DNA of 64,000 bases. It comes from Roseovarius sp. (lineage in GTDB: Bacteria > Pseudomonadota > Alphaproteobacteria > Rhodobacterales > Rhodobacteraceae). The translations under genes were made by a program, and so were the position numbers. The stretch is from positions 429,360 to 493,359 of the forward strand of contig JAOSKR010000003.1 of the NCBI GenBank assembly GCA_027493545.1, written 5' to 3'. Shown in pieces: positions 18,531 through 27,720 of the stretch (its first letter is position 1; each line of letters begins with the position of its first letter). Under the pieces are notes generated by a model. The model saw nothing but the letters and a program-made list of their open reading frames with translations, was not told the DNA's origin and made no database searches.

Positions 18531-20000
18531 TCAGCCCCCCATGCGGCCTTCGAGCCGTTCCACCATGCGCACGGGCACCCGGTCGCGTTCGAGCGCGGCC
18601 AGCAGCCGGCGCTTGTCCGCCGCGCCGATGTCGGGGCTGGCCTCGACAAAGCTCTTCAGCCGTGCCCGGCGTTCGGCACTCAGCTGCAGGGTGGCATCGG
18701 GGCCGGACGTCGCGCCGGTCGCGGCGTCGGAGCGCGCCTCGATCGGGCGCACCTTCAGCCCCGCGCCCAGAAGCGGTGTGCGCTCGGTCACCACGCGGGC
18801 GCCGGCGAGTCCCTCGCCGCGCACCAGGATGTCGTCGCCCTGCCGGCGCAGCAGCGTCACCGGCAGCGCTTCGAGGCGGTCGTCGTCCGCCAGCACCAGC
18901 ACGGTGCCGTCGGCCCCCAGCGCCGCTGCCGGCAGGCGCACCACCCGTTCGAGCGGCGGCTCCTCGATCACGACGGTGACGAAATCGCCGGGCTTCATCG
19001 CCGGCGCCTCGTAGAGCCGGGCAAAGACCAGCCGCCCGGTGCGGTCCTCGCCCACGGCGGCGCCCTCGCGGCTGATCACGCCCCGTGCCGTGAGGTCGAG
19101 GCCGTGCGTGCTCAGCCGGGCGGTGACCGGGGCAGGGATCAGCGCGCCGGCCTCGTCGACAAGCCGGGCATATTGCGCCGTCGAGACCCGGAACGCGACC
19201 TCGAGCGCGGCGCCGTCGACCAGCGTGCCCAGCCGTTCGTTGACCGACACCAGCCGCCCCTCGACCACCGCCACATCGCTCAGCGTGCCGGAAAACCCCG
19301 CCACGATACGGGTGTCGGCCAGCCGCCGTTCCGCCTCGTCGAGTGCGATCCTGGAGCGCGCGAGCCGGGTTTCGGCCTGATCGGTTCGGGCCTCGGCCAC
19401 CGCCTGCGCCTGGCGCGCAGCGATGACCGCCTGACGCGCCTGCGCGGCGGCCAGTTCGGCGGTCTCGACCGTGGCGGTGGTGCCGACGCCGCGCGCCTCG
19501 AGGTCGGCCTGCCGGCGATGGGCGCGCTCGCGCAGCGCCGCCTGTTCCGCCGCCGCCGCGACCTCGTCGCGCGCGAGGTCGAGCGCGCGGCGCGCCTCGC
19601 GGGTCTCGGCCTGCGAATCGGTCAGTTCGGTCCGCGCCCGGCTCAGCGCGAATTCCGCGTCCGCCGGGTCGATCCGGGCCAGCAGCGCGCCTTCCTCGAC
19701 GCGGCCGCCTTCCTCGAAATCCTCGGCCAGCATCACCAGCGTGCCGGCGGTCTTGGCGCGGATCTCCAGCGTCCGGCGGCTCCGGACCTCGCCATAGGCC
19801 GTGAGCACCGGCGCAAGCGTGCGTTCACGCGCCTCGATGACGCTGACGGCAAAGACCCGCTCCTGCCGCTCGGGCATCGCGGGGGTGTCATCCATCCGCG
19901 CGCGCACGGCGTCGATGACGGTCTGCGCGGCATAGCCGAGAAACCCCAGGGTGAGCGCCAGAAGAAATAGTCCGGTCAGGCTGTGGCGCAGAAAACGCAT
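18531..20000 (-). CDS. RND periplasmic adaptor (HlyD/AcrA family) 1
   Basis: Membrane-fusion protein of 489 residues that links the RND pump encoded just downstream to an outer-membrane channel. It has an N-terminal membrane anchor (LTGLFLLALTLGFLGYAAQ), a biotinyl-lipoyl half motif, a long alpha-helical hairpin (about 130-250, rich in A, R and E), a second lipoyl half with beta-barrel, and an unusually long C-terminal tail (LKSFVEASPDIGAADKRRLLAALERDRVPVRM as part). The tail may be a regulatory or docking extension. It is the first gene of a two-gene operon. Intact, no frameshift. Confidence 0.9.
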   Translation of the reverse strand: MRFLRHSLTGLFLLALTLGFLGYAAQTVIDAVRARMDDTPAMPERQERVFAVSVIEARERTLAPVLTAYGEVRSRRTLEIRAKTAGTLVMLAEDFEEGGRVEEGALLARIDPADAEFALSRARTELTDSQAETREARRALDLARDEVAAAAEQAALRERAHRRQADLEARGVGTTATVETAELAAAQARQAVIAARQAQAVAEARTDQAETRLARSRIALDEAERRLADTRIVAGFSGTLSDVAVVEGRLVSVNERLGTLVDGAALEVAFRVSTAQYARLVDEAGALIPAPVTARLSTHGLDLTARGVISREGAAVGEDRTGRLVFARLYEAPAMKPGDFVTVVIEEPPLERVVRLPAAALGADGTVLVLADDDRLEALPVTLLRRQGDDILVRGEGLAGARVVTERTPLLGAGLKVRPIEARSDAATGATSGPDATLQLSAERRARLKSFVEASPDIGAADKRRLLAALERDRVPVRMVERLEGRMGG

Positions 20001-20102
20001 CCCTCGGTTCGACCCCGTCGCGCCCGGCAGATCCGGGCCCGGAAAGAATGTAGGCAGACCCGGCCGAAAGCCAAGCTCGCGCCGGTTCTGCGCGCGGCCG
20101 CG

Positions 20103-20645
20103 CTATTTCCGTCGCAGATGCTCGTCGAGGCGCGGCATGATCTCGACGAAGTTGCACGGCCCGTGGCGATAGTCGAGCTGCGGGCCGAGGATCGTGTCCC
20201 AGGCATCCTTGCAGGCGCCGGGGCTGCCGGGCAGGGCAAAGAGATAGGTGCCCCCCGCCACCCCGGCGGTGGCCCGCGACTGCACCGCGCTGGTGCCGAT
20301 CTTCTGAAACGAGATCATGGTGAAGATGGTGCCGAAGGCGTCGATCTCTTTCTCGTAGACGTCGCGGTGCGCCTCGACCGTGACGTCGCGCCCGGTCAGG
20401 CCGGTGCCGCCGGTCGAGATCACCACGTCGACATCCTCGGCGGCGATCCATTTGCGCAGTTGCGCCGCGATCTGGTCGCGCTCGTCGCGCACGATCATGC
20501 GGTCGGCGAGGATATGGCCGGCCGCCTCGATCCGGTCGGCAAGCACATTGCCCGAGCGGTCCTGCGTCGCGTCGCGGGTGTCCGAGACGGTCAGCACGGC
20601 GATGCGCGCGGGGATGAAGGGGTTGTCGTCGGCGATGCGGCTCAT
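20103..20645 (-). CDS. moaB: Molybdenum cofactor biosynthesis protein B
   Basis: A 180-residue MoaB/MogA-family protein, which binds molybdopterin and in many bacteria adenylylates it before molybdenum insertion. The molybdopterin-binding motif ISTGGTGLTGRDVTVEA at 76-92 is intact, as is GTSAVQSRATAGVAGGTYLFALPGSPGA in two shorter conserved parts. It is the last gene of the four-gene operon that starts with the uracil-DNA glycosylase, five bases after the LysE-type exporter. The sorA-like molybdoenzyme at 58981-60246 in this window is a possible client of the cofactor pathway. Confidence 0.93.
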   Translation of the reverse strand: MSRIADDNPFIPARIAVLTVSDTRDATQDRSGNVLADRIEAAGHILADRMIVRDERDQIAAQLRKWIAAEDVDVVISTGGTGLTGRDVTVEAHRDVYEKEIDAFGTIFTMISFQKIGTSAVQSRATAGVAGGTYLFALPGSPGACKDAWDTILGPQLDYRHGPCNFVEIMPRLDEHLRRK

Positions 20646-20650
20646 GGTGT

Positions 20651-21271
20651 TCAGGTCCTTTCGATCAGGGCCAGGCGCAGGGCGAGACCCGCAAAGATGG
20701 CGGCACAGGCATAGCCGATGCCGCGGGAAAAGGCAGGCGAGGTGGCCAGGCGCCGGCCGAGACCGCCGGCAAAGACGCCCACCAGCGTGTTGACGACGAA
20801 CCCGCCCCCGGCGATCAGCAGGCCCAGGATCAGGAACTGCCCGAGCACGCCGCCGCGGCCGGGGTCGATGAATTGCGGAACAAAGGCCAGCACGAAGAGA
20901 ATCACCTTGGGGTTGGTGAGGTTCACCACCATGCCGTCGCGAAACGCGCGGGCCGGGCGCACGGCAGGCGCGTCGCCCGCCTGCGGCGGGTGGCGCAGGA
21001 CATGGATGGCGAGCCAGACCAGATAGGCGACCCCGGCCCAGCGGATCGCGTCGAAGACCCACGGCAGGGCCGCCACCGCGGCCCCCAGCCCGAGCCCCGC
21101 GAGGGTGACATGCACCAGCCCGCCCGCCGCGATACCGGCGCTGGCGGCCACTGCCGGGCGGGCACCGGCGCGCAGCCCCTGACCGAGGCAGAACATCATG
21201 TCCGCCCCCGGCGTGAGGTTGAGCGCGATCGCGGCGGGGACGAAGGCCAGCAGGGTCACGGTGTCGATCAT
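20651..21271 (-). CDS. LysE/RhtB family amino-acid exporter
   Basis: A 206-residue inner-membrane protein with six hydrophobic segments of the LysE/RhtB translocator family, which exports amino acids or derivatives such as homoserine lactone. Family marks are LNLTPGADMMFCLGQG near residue 18 and MVVNLTNPKVILFVLAFVPQF near 114. The start ATG at 21271 overlaps the stop of the phosphoesterase gene by four bases. The real substrate cannot be deduced; the neighbours (DNA repair, phosphoesterase, MoaB) give no metabolic clue. Confidence 0.9.
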   Translation of the reverse strand: MIDTVTLLAFVPAAIALNLTPGADMMFCLGQGLRAGARPAVAASAGIAAGGLVHVTLAGLGLGAAVAALPWVFDAIRWAGVAYLVWLAIHVLRHPPQAGDAPAVRPARAFRDGMVVNLTNPKVILFVLAFVPQFIDPGRGGVLGQFLILGLLIAGGGFVVNTLVGVFAGGLGRRLATSPAFSRGIGYACAAIFAGLALRLALIERT

Positions 21272-21867
21272 GGCGCCAGCTCGAACCAGTTCGGGCGCGG
21301 CCCGAGATTGACCACGCGGGTCCGCCCGATCGTGCCCTCGTGGCCCCAGCTGTCGTGAATGTGGCCGCAGAGCGCCAGCTTCGGCCCGATGCGCCCGATC
21401 GCCTCGCGGATGGCGGTCGAGCCCACCGATTGCCCGTCCGAGGTGACGTCGGCCACGCCCCTGGGCGGCGAATGGGTGATCAGGATGTCGGCCTGCGCGC
21501 AAGGGGCCAGGAGCCCTGCCGCCTGCGCCTCGGTCAGATCCCACGACCACGGCCCGAAGGGGGTGACCGGCACGCCGCCGCCCAGCCCGAAAAGGCGCAA
21601 GCCCCCGATCACGGCGCCCTGTCCGTGCAGCACATGCGCGCCCTCGGGCGCGGCCGCGCGCAGCTCGTCAATGCTCTCGGCGTTGCCGGGCACCATCACC
21701 AGCGGCGCGGTGATCCCCCTGAGCATCGCCATCGCCTCCGCCAGGCCCTCGCGCATGTTGCAGAAATCGCCGGCGCCGATCACCAGATCGGCCTCGGCGC
21801 TCGCGTCGACCAGCGCCGCGGCGCGGGCGCGCGCCAGGTGCAGATCGGAAAAGGCGAGTATCTTCAT
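21268..21867 (-). CDS. Calcineurin-like metallophosphoesterase
   Basis: A 199-residue metallophosphoesterase. Metal-binding blocks are in order: SDLHL (7-11), GAGDFCN (31-37), PGNAES (60-65; the usual GNHE is GNAE here), THSPPRG (131-137) and CGHIHDSWG (167-175). The replacement of the common GNHD/E histidine by alanine is seen in many small members of this group. Substrate unknown. It overlaps the glycosylase gene upstream and the lysE-type gene downstream by four bases each, which points to strict co-expression. Confidence 0.88.
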   Translation of the reverse strand: MKILAFSDLHLARARAAALVDASAEADLVIGAGDFCNMREGLAEAMAMLRGITAPLVMVPGNAESIDELRAAAPEGAHVLHGQGAVIGGLRLFGLGGGVPVTPFGPWSWDLTEAQAAGLLAPCAQADILITHSPPRGVADVTSDGQSVGSTAIREAIGRIGPKLALCGHIHDSWGHEGTIGRTRVVNLGPRPNWFELAP

Positions 21868-22685
21868 GGCTCTCCCTCCAGCCGCGCCTGAAGTTCCAGC
21901 AGATCGGCCCAGGCCAAGCGCTTGTTGTGCGGGTTGCGCAAGAGCCCCGCGGGATGGAACATCGGCAGCGCCGGGCGGTCCCAGACCTGTGTCCAGTTGC
22001 CGCGCAGCTTGGTGATGCCGCGGCGCCCCAGCACCGCCTGACAGCTGATATTGCCCATCAGTACCACGATCTCGGGCGCGGCGAGCGCGACGTGGCGCTC
22101 GACAAAGGGCAGCATCATGGCGATTTCCTGCGGCGTGGGGTCGCGGTTCTGCGGCGGCCGCCACGGCATGATGTTGGTGATGTAGACCGCGCGGTCCGCC
22201 TCGTCGGCGTCGCGTGCCAATCCGATTTCGGCCAGCATCCGGTCAAGCAGCTGTCCTGCGCGGCCGACAAAGGGCCTGCCGCGGATATCCTCGTCGCGCC
22301 CCGGCGCCTCGCCCACGATCATCACCCGTGCGCCGGGGTTGCCGTCGGCGAAGACGAGGTTGCGCGCGCCGCGCCTCAGATCGCAATGCGCATAGGCGTC
22401 AAGCGCCGCCGCGAGCGCAGCCAGATCGCGCGCGCCCCCGGCGGCGGCACGGGCGGCCGCGACCGGGTCGTCCATCGCCGCCGGCGCGGCAGGGCGCGGG
22501 ACGGGACGGGCGGCAATCGGAGCGGCCGGCGCCGCGACAGGACGCGCGGCGCGGCGGGGCCCCGGCGTCTCGGCCGGCAGGGCGTAGCGGTCGACGGGCG
22601 CATCCCCGATCGCCTCGGTTGCGCCCAGCTCGATCTGCCAGGCGAGCAGCGCCAGCGCGCCAGGGTGATCCAGGGTCGATTCCAT
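21864..22685 (-). CDS. Uracil-DNA glycosylase, family 4-like
   Basis: A 273-residue uracil-DNA glycosylase that removes uracil from DNA in base-excision repair. Motif 1 GEAPGRDED at 125-133, followed by RPFVGRAGQLLDRML, and motif 2 HPAGLLRNPHNKR near the C-terminus are typical of the family 4 type. Only one of the cysteines that hold the iron-sulfur cluster near the N-terminus is obvious (Cys101 in HCDLRRG), with another in GNISCQAVLG, so the cluster may be absent or bound differently. The first 75 residues are low-complexity (A, P, R) and probably a flexible tail. It leads a four-gene overlapping operon. Confidence 0.88.
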   Translation of the reverse strand: MESTLDHPGALALLAWQIELGATEAIGDAPVDRYALPAETPGPRRAARPVAAPAAPIAARPVPRPAAPAAMDDPVAAARAAAGGARDLAALAAALDAYAHCDLRRGARNLVFADGNPGARVMIVGEAPGRDEDIRGRPFVGRAGQLLDRMLAEIGLARDADEADRAVYITNIMPWRPPQNRDPTPQEIAMMLPFVERHVALAAPEIVVLMGNISCQAVLGRRGITKLRGNWTQVWDRPALPMFHPAGLLRNPHNKRLAWADLLELQARLEGEP

Positions 22686-22791
22686 GCCTCCAAGGCTACC
22701 CTGCCGCGCCGGCACTTGGAACAGTCAAGCGCCGGCTTGCTCCGGGTCGCCGCTCTTCCTATAACCTTGGCGAACCGGACGGGAGCGACGG

Positions 22792-23751
22792 ATGCAGTTT
22801 TCACAGACCCATCTTCTGGGTATCGAGCCGCTTTCACCCGCCGAGATAACCGAGGTGCTCGACCTCGCCGGGCAGTATGTCGACCTCAACCGCTCCGAGC
22901 ACAAGCACGCCGACGCACTGGCCGGGCTCACCCAGATCAACATGTTCTTCGAGAGCTCCACCCGCACCCAGGCCAGTTTCGAACTGGCCGGCAAGCGGTT
23001 GGGCGCGGATGTGTTGAATATGGCGATGCAGGCCAGCAGCGTGAAGAAGGGCGAGACGCTGATCGACACGGCGCTGACGCTCAACGCCATGCATCCCGAC
23101 CTTCTGGTGGTGCGCCATCCCCAGTCCGGCGCGGTCGACCTCCTGGCGCAGAAGGTCAACTGCGCGGTGCTCAACGCCGGCGACGGGCGCCACGAACACC
23201 CCACCCAGGCGCTGCTCGACGCGCTCACGATCCGCCGCGCCAGGGGCCGGCTGCACCGGCTCTCGATCGCCATCTGCGGCGATATCGCGCATAGCCGCGT
23301 GGCGCGCTCGAACATCCTGCTGCTGCACAAGATGGAAAACCGCATCCGCCTGATCGGCCCGCCGACCCTGATGCCCGCCGGCATCAGTGATTTCGGGGTC
23401 GAGGTCTTTGACGACATGGCCGAGGGGCTGAAGGGCGTCGACGTGGTGATGATGCTGCGGCTGCAAAAGGAACGGATGGACGGCGGCTTCATCCCGTCGG
23501 AGCGCGAATACTACTTTCGCTACGGGCTCGACGCCGAAAAGCTGGCGCACGCCAGGCCCGATGCCATCGTCATGCACCCCGGGCCGATGAACCGCGGGGT
23601 CGAGATCGACGGCGAGATCGCTGACGACATCAACCGCTCGGTGATCCAGGACCAGGTCGAGATGGGGGTGGCGGTGCGCATGGCCGCAATGGACCTGCTG
23701 GCGCGGGGGCTGCGGGCGCGGCGGCACGCGACGGCCGGGGCGATGGCATGA
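22792..23751 (+). CDS. pyrB: Aspartate carbamoyltransferase catalytic subunit
   Basis: A 319-residue cytoplasmic enzyme joining carbamoyl phosphate and aspartate, the first committed step of pyrimidine synthesis. The carbamoyl-phosphate loop [11 protein letters not shown] (54-64), the [11 protein letters not shown] motif and the aspartate-binding region [10 protein letters not shown] are present. No regulatory subunit gene (pyrI) is near, as is usual in alphaproteobacteria. It begins an operon: its stop overlaps the next start by four bases, followed by pyrC and plsY. Length and sequence are intact. Confidence 0.97.
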   Translation: MQFSQTHLLGIEPLSPAEITEVLDLAGQYVDLNRSEHKHADALAGLTQINMFFESSTRTQASFELAGKRLGADVLNMAMQASSVKKGETLIDTALTLNAMHPDLLVVRHPQSGAVDLLAQKVNCAVLNAGDGRHEHPTQALLDALTIRRARGRLHRLSIAICGDIAHSRVARSNILLLHKMENRIRLIGPPTLMPAGISDFGVEVFDDMAEGLKGVDVVMMLRLQKERMDGGFIPSEREYYFRYGLDAEKLAHARPDAIVMHPGPMNRGVEIDGEIADDINRSVIQDQVEMGVAVRMAAMDLLARGLRARRHATAGAMA

Positions 23752-24290
23752 GCGCGCGCATCCATGTCCGCGAAGGCGAAGCAGGCCGGGTCTGGGTCTT
23801 CGCGGTCGATCTCGCGGGCGCCGAACTCGAGGCCTTCACCCGCCGCAACGGCAGCTGGCCGCTGCGCGAGGCACTGGGCGCCGAGGCGCTCGATCCGGCC
23901 CGGGTCGAGGTCTTTGCGGTCTCCGATCTCGAAGGGGTCGGGCTTGCCCGCTATCTGCAAGAGGGTCACGGCATCGCGCCCGGCGATCTTCAGGGGCTGC
24001 GCGAGCGGCTCGATGCGCAGACCGGCACGGTGATGGTGCTGGCCTCGCGCGCGTTTGAGGGCCGGGAACAGACGCTCACCCCGCGCGCGCCGCTGAGGCT
24101 GCTGGCCAGCCTGTCCGAGGAGCGCACGCCGGTCACCTTTGCGTCGCTGCCCTCCGAGGCCGCCGTCGGCACCGTGGCACCCGCGCCCGCGAGCCGCCCG
24201 GCCCGGGGCCGTTGGGGCTGGGCGGGCGTGCTCATCATCGTGGTCGCGGCAATACTCCTGGCCCTGCTGGCCGCGTTGGTGGCGAGATGA
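23748..24290 (+). CDS. Conserved hypothetical protein with C-terminal membrane anchor, within the pyrimidine operon
   Basis: A 180-residue protein without a recognised domain. The first 140 residues look soluble ([21 protein letters not shown]) and contain a charged alpha/beta region; residues about 157-178 form one strong transmembrane helix ([20 protein letters not shown]) with only two residues after it, so it is a tail-anchored type protein facing the cytoplasm. It overlaps pyrB by four bases and precedes pyrC by 19, and is thus translated with the pyrimidine enzymes. The arrangement suggests a membrane tether or regulator of the pathway, but this is inference only. Confidence 0.8.
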   Translation: MSARIHVREGEAGRVWVFAVDLAGAELEAFTRRNGSWPLREALGAEALDPARVEVFAVSDLEGVGLARYLQEGHGIAPGDLQGLRERLDAQTGTVMVLASRAFEGREQTLTPRAPLRLLASLSEERTPVTFASLPSEAAVGTVAPAPASRPARGRWGWAGVLIIVVAAILLALLAALVAR

Positions 24291-24309
24291 GCAAGAGAAG
24301 GTCCGGCGC

Positions 24310-25585
24310 ATGAAAACCCTCTTCACCAACGCCCGCCTGATCGACCCCGAGGCCGGCACCGATGCGCCGGGCTGGCTGCTGGTCGAGGGTGGCGCGATCC
24401 GGGCGCGGGGGAGCGAAGACGCCCCGCCCGGGGCCGATGAGCGCATCGATTGCGGCGGTCATTGCCCGGCCCCCGGCATCGTCGATATCGGCGTCAAGGT
24501 CTGCGAGCCGGGCGAGCGGCACAAGGAAAGCTATCGCTCGGCCGGCCGTGCGGCGGCCGCCGGGGGGTGACCACGATGGTGACCCGTCCCGATACCACGC
24601 CGGCTATCGACAGCCCCGAGACGCTGGAATTCGTCGCCCGCCGCGCCAATGCCGCCGCGCCGGTGAACGTGCTGCCGATGGCGGCGCTGACCAAGGGGCG
24701 CGAGGGCCGCGAGATGACCGAGATCGGCTTTCTTATGGATGCCGGCGCGGTGGCGTTCACCGATTGTGACCGGGTAGTTTCCGACACCAAGGTGCTGTCG
24801 CGCGCGCTGACCTATGCCAGGGGCTGCGGCGCGCTGGTGATCGCCCATTGCCAGGAGCCGGGACTGTCGGCCGGCGCCGCCGCCACCTCGGGCAAGTTCG
24901 CCTCGCTCAAGGGGCTGCCGGCGGTCTCGCCGATGGCCGAGCGCATGGGCCTCGACCGCGACATCGCGCTGATCGAGATGACGCAGGCGCGCTATCACGC
25001 CGACCAGATCACCACCGCGCGCGCGCTGCCGGCGCTGGAGCGGGCCAAGGCCAACGGGCTCGACATCACCGCCGGCACCTCGATCCATCACCTGACGCTC
25101 AACGAGTTCGACGTCGCCGATTATCGCACCTTCTTCAAGCTCAAGCCGCCCTTGAGGTCCGAGGACGATCGCCAGGCGGTGGTGGCGGCGCTGCGCGAGG
25201 GGCTGATCGACATCATCAGTTCCATGCACACCCCCCAGGACGAGGAAAGCAAGCGGCTGCCTTACGAGGAGGCCGCCAGCGGCGCGGTGGCGCTCGAGAC
25301 GCTCCTGCCTGCGGCGCTCAGGCTTTACCATTCGGGCGATCTGACGCTGGCGCAGCTTTTCCGCGCGCTGTCGCTCAACCCCGCCCGGCGGCTGGGGCTG
25401 GATGCCGGACGTCTGGCGGTGGACGCGCCGGCCGACCTGGTGCTTTTTGATGCGGGCAAGCCCTTCGTGCTCGACCGCTGGCAACTCGCATCGAAGTCCA
25501 AGAACACCCCGTTCGACGGGCAGCGCCTGCAAGGCCGGGTGCTGGGCACTGGGTCGGCGGCCAGCGCGTCCACGGGGCCGACTGA
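24310..25585 (+). CDS. pyrC: Dihydroorotase, two frameshifts
   Basis: Zinc amidohydrolase that closes carbamoyl-aspartate to dihydroorotate. It starts MKTLFTNARLIDPEAG and shows VTTMVTRPDTTPAIDSPETLEF, AHCQE, the TAGTSIHHLTLNE block and SMHTPQDEESKRLPYEEA. The frame breaks twice by loss of one base: in a G run at 24562-24567 (six G, seven expected) and near 25550 (GGCACTGGG, expected one more base before TGG). With both repaired the gene has exactly 426 codons and ends in GTWVGGQRVHGAD with TGA at 25583-25585, which overlaps the plsY start. Since pyrC is essential without uracil, these are probably sequence errors. The usual HxH metal pair is not obvious, so it belongs to the multifunctional-like (PyrX/PyrC) subtype. 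Confidence 0.92.
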
Positions 25586-26190
25586 TGCCACCGCTCGAGA
25601 CCTCCGCCCTGGTGCTGCTGCTCTGGGCCGGGGCGGGTTATCTCCTGGGCTCCGTCCCCTTCGGCCTCATCATCAGCCGCTGGCTGGGGCTTGGGAACCT
25701 GCGCCGGATCGGGTCGGGCAACATCGGCGCCACCAACGTGCTGCGCACCGGATCAAGACGCGCGGCGGCGGCGACGCTGCTGCTCGACGGCGCCAAGGGT
25801 GCGGTAGCGGTGCTGCTGGCGCGGGGCCTTGCGGGTGAAGATGCGGCGCAACTGGCGGGGCTGGCCGCGTTTCTGGGCCATTGCTTTCCGCTCTGGCTGG
25901 GGTTTCGCGGCGGCAAGGGGGTGGCAACGTTCCTCGGCCTCTGGCTGGCGCTCGCGTGGCCGGTGGGGCTGGCCTCTTGCGCCAGCTGGGCGCTGGCGGT
26001 GGCGGTCACGCGGATTTCGTCGATGGGCGCGCTGATGGCGGCGGCGCTCTCGACGATCTGGATCCTTCTGCTGGACTATCCCGAAACCTTTGCCCTCGGC
26101 GTGGTGCTGACGCTGCTGGTCTTTGTCCGTCATCGGACCAACATCGCGCGGCTCAGGGCGGGAACCGAGCCGAAGATCGGGCAGAAATAA
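25585..26190 (+). CDS. plsY: Glycerol-3-phosphate acyltransferase PlsY
   Basis: A 201-residue inner-membrane enzyme that acylates glycerol-3-phosphate from acyl-phosphate to start phospholipid synthesis. It has the family motifs GSVPFGLIISR, GSGNIGATNVLR (near 42-53), the DGAKG block, and HCFPLWLGFRGGKGVAT with the glycine-rich catalytic loop. Five membrane segments are apparent. The ATG at 25585 shares its first base with the pyrC stop (TGATG), so it is translationally coupled to pyrimidine synthesis. Confidence 0.96.
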   Translation: MPPLETSALVLLLWAGAGYLLGSVPFGLIISRWLGLGNLRRIGSGNIGATNVLRTGSRRAAAATLLLDGAKGAVAVLLARGLAGEDAAQLAGLAAFLGHCFPLWLGFRGGKGVATFLGLWLALAWPVGLASCASWALAVAVTRISSMGALMAAALSTIWILLLDYPETFALGVVLTLLVFVRHRTNIARLRAGTEPKIGQK

Positions 26191-26226
26191 ACGGCGGTTT
26201 CGGCATTTCGCCATGGATCGCCGCAG

Positions 26227-26269
26227 GCCGGGCTGAAGCCCGGCGGGCATTGCCGAGCTGAAGCCCGGC
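26227..26269. repeat. REP-like palindromes after plsY
   Basis: GCCGGGCTGAAGCCCGGC at 26227-26244 is identical to the unit at 1138-1155; a second copy, GCCGAGCTGAAGCCCGGC at 26252-26269, has one change that weakens its stem. They lie between the convergent plsY and gshA genes. Confidence 0.75.
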
Positions 26270-26282
26270 CTACCCGACGCCC

Positions 26283-27654
26283 TCAGTAGCTGTATTCGCC
26301 GTAGATGCGCGTGAGATCCCCGTCCCATTCACCCTCGTACTTCGCCAGCAATTCATCAGCCGGTACCTGGCCCGACTCCACGCTTTCCTTCAGTGCGTTG
26401 AGGAAATGGGTCTCGTCCTTGATCATGCCGCCCGCGCCCCTGCGCGCGCGCGCCCTGAGCCCGGCATCGGAGATCTCCAGCACCTCGCGCGCGAGATCGT
26501 GCATTCGGATGTCGCCCACCACCGCGTCGAGCGCGGTCTCGCTCGCCGCCACCCGCAGCGCCTCGCGCGTCTCGGCGTCCCACCCGCGGACCAAGTCCCA
26601 GGCCGCGTCGAGTGACGCCTGATCATACATCAGCCCGGTCCAGAACGCCGGCAGCGCGCAAAGCCGCCGCCACGGGCCGCCATCGGCGCCGCGCATCTCC
26701 ATGAAGGTCTTGAGCCGTGCCTCGGGAAAGATCGTGGTCAGGTGGTCGGCCCAGTCCGACAGCGTCGGCACCTCTCCGGGCAGCGCCGGCAACTCGCCCT
26801 TGAGAAAATCGCGGAAGGACTGGCCGAGCGCGTCGATATAGTGGCCGTCGCGGTAGACGAAATACATCGGCACGTCGAGCGCGTAATCGACCCAGGCCTC
26901 GAACCCGAACCCGTCGTCAAAGACGAAGGGCAGCATCCCCGTCCGGTCGGGATCGAGGTCGCGCCAGACCCGCGAGCGCCAGGACTTGTGGCCGCAGGGC
27001 CTGCCCTCGAAGAAGGGCGAATTGGCAAAGAGCGCGGTCGCCACCGGCTGCAGCGCCAGCGCCACCCGCAGTTTCCGCACCATGTCGGCCTCGGAGCCGA
27101 AATCGAGGTTCACCTGCACCGTGCAGGTGCGGTACATCATCGTCTTGCCCATGGTGCCGACGCGGTCCATGTAGTCGGTCATCAGCCGGTAGCGCCCCTT
27201 GGGCATCATCGGCATCTCGTCGTGGCGCCAGATCGGCGCCGCACCCAAGGCCGATGAAGCCCACGCCCACCGCGTCGGCGATGTCCTTGACGTCGGCGAG
27301 ATGCGCGTTCACCTCGTCGCAGGTCTCGTGGATGGTCTCGAGCGGCGCGCCGCTGAGTTCCAGCTGCCCGCCCGGCTCGAGGCTGACATTGGCGCCGTCC
27401 TTTTCCAGCCCGATCAGGTTGCCGGCCTCCATGACCGGCGCCCAGCCGTGGCGGTCGCGCAGACCCTCGAGCACGGCGAGGATCGAGCGCTCGCCGGCAT
27501 AGGGCAGGGGCTTGAGCGTGTCCTTGCAATAGCCGAATTTCTCGTGCTCGGTGCCGATGCGCCACGCCTCGCGCGGCTTGCAGCCCGATTCGAGATAGCC
27601 CGCCAGTTGATCGCGGCTTTCGATCGGCCCTCCGCCTGACTGGGGAATGGACAT
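26283..27654 (-). CDS. gshA: Glutamate-cysteine ligase, one frameshift
   Basis: Makes gamma-glutamylcysteine, the first step of glutathione synthesis. This is the alphaproteobacterial/plant-type enzyme, 456 residues after repair. Marks include WRIGTEHEKFGY (near 32-43), EPGGQLELSGAPLETIH, and TVQVNLDFGSEADMVRKL. An extra base near 27243 (CTTGGGTGCGGCG, expected CTTGGGGCGGCG or similar) breaks the frame after VGVGFIGLG; removing it rejoins the chain at APIWRHDEMPMMPKGRY with an exact 457 codons. The start at 27654 has AGGAGG eight bases before it. It is the last gene of rsmE-hyp-gshA. Confidence 0.93.
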
Positions 27655-27720
27655 GTGGCTGGCCTCCTTCATCGGCGTGGCTCGAACGGGGGTGACAACT
27701 GGCCTCATTCGGCGGGAGTG

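Noticed and set aside
17298..19970. 890-codon plus-strand frame opposite RND pump 1 and its adaptor
   Set aside because: Shadow of the two minus-strand genes; rich in H, G, R and D, without domain features.
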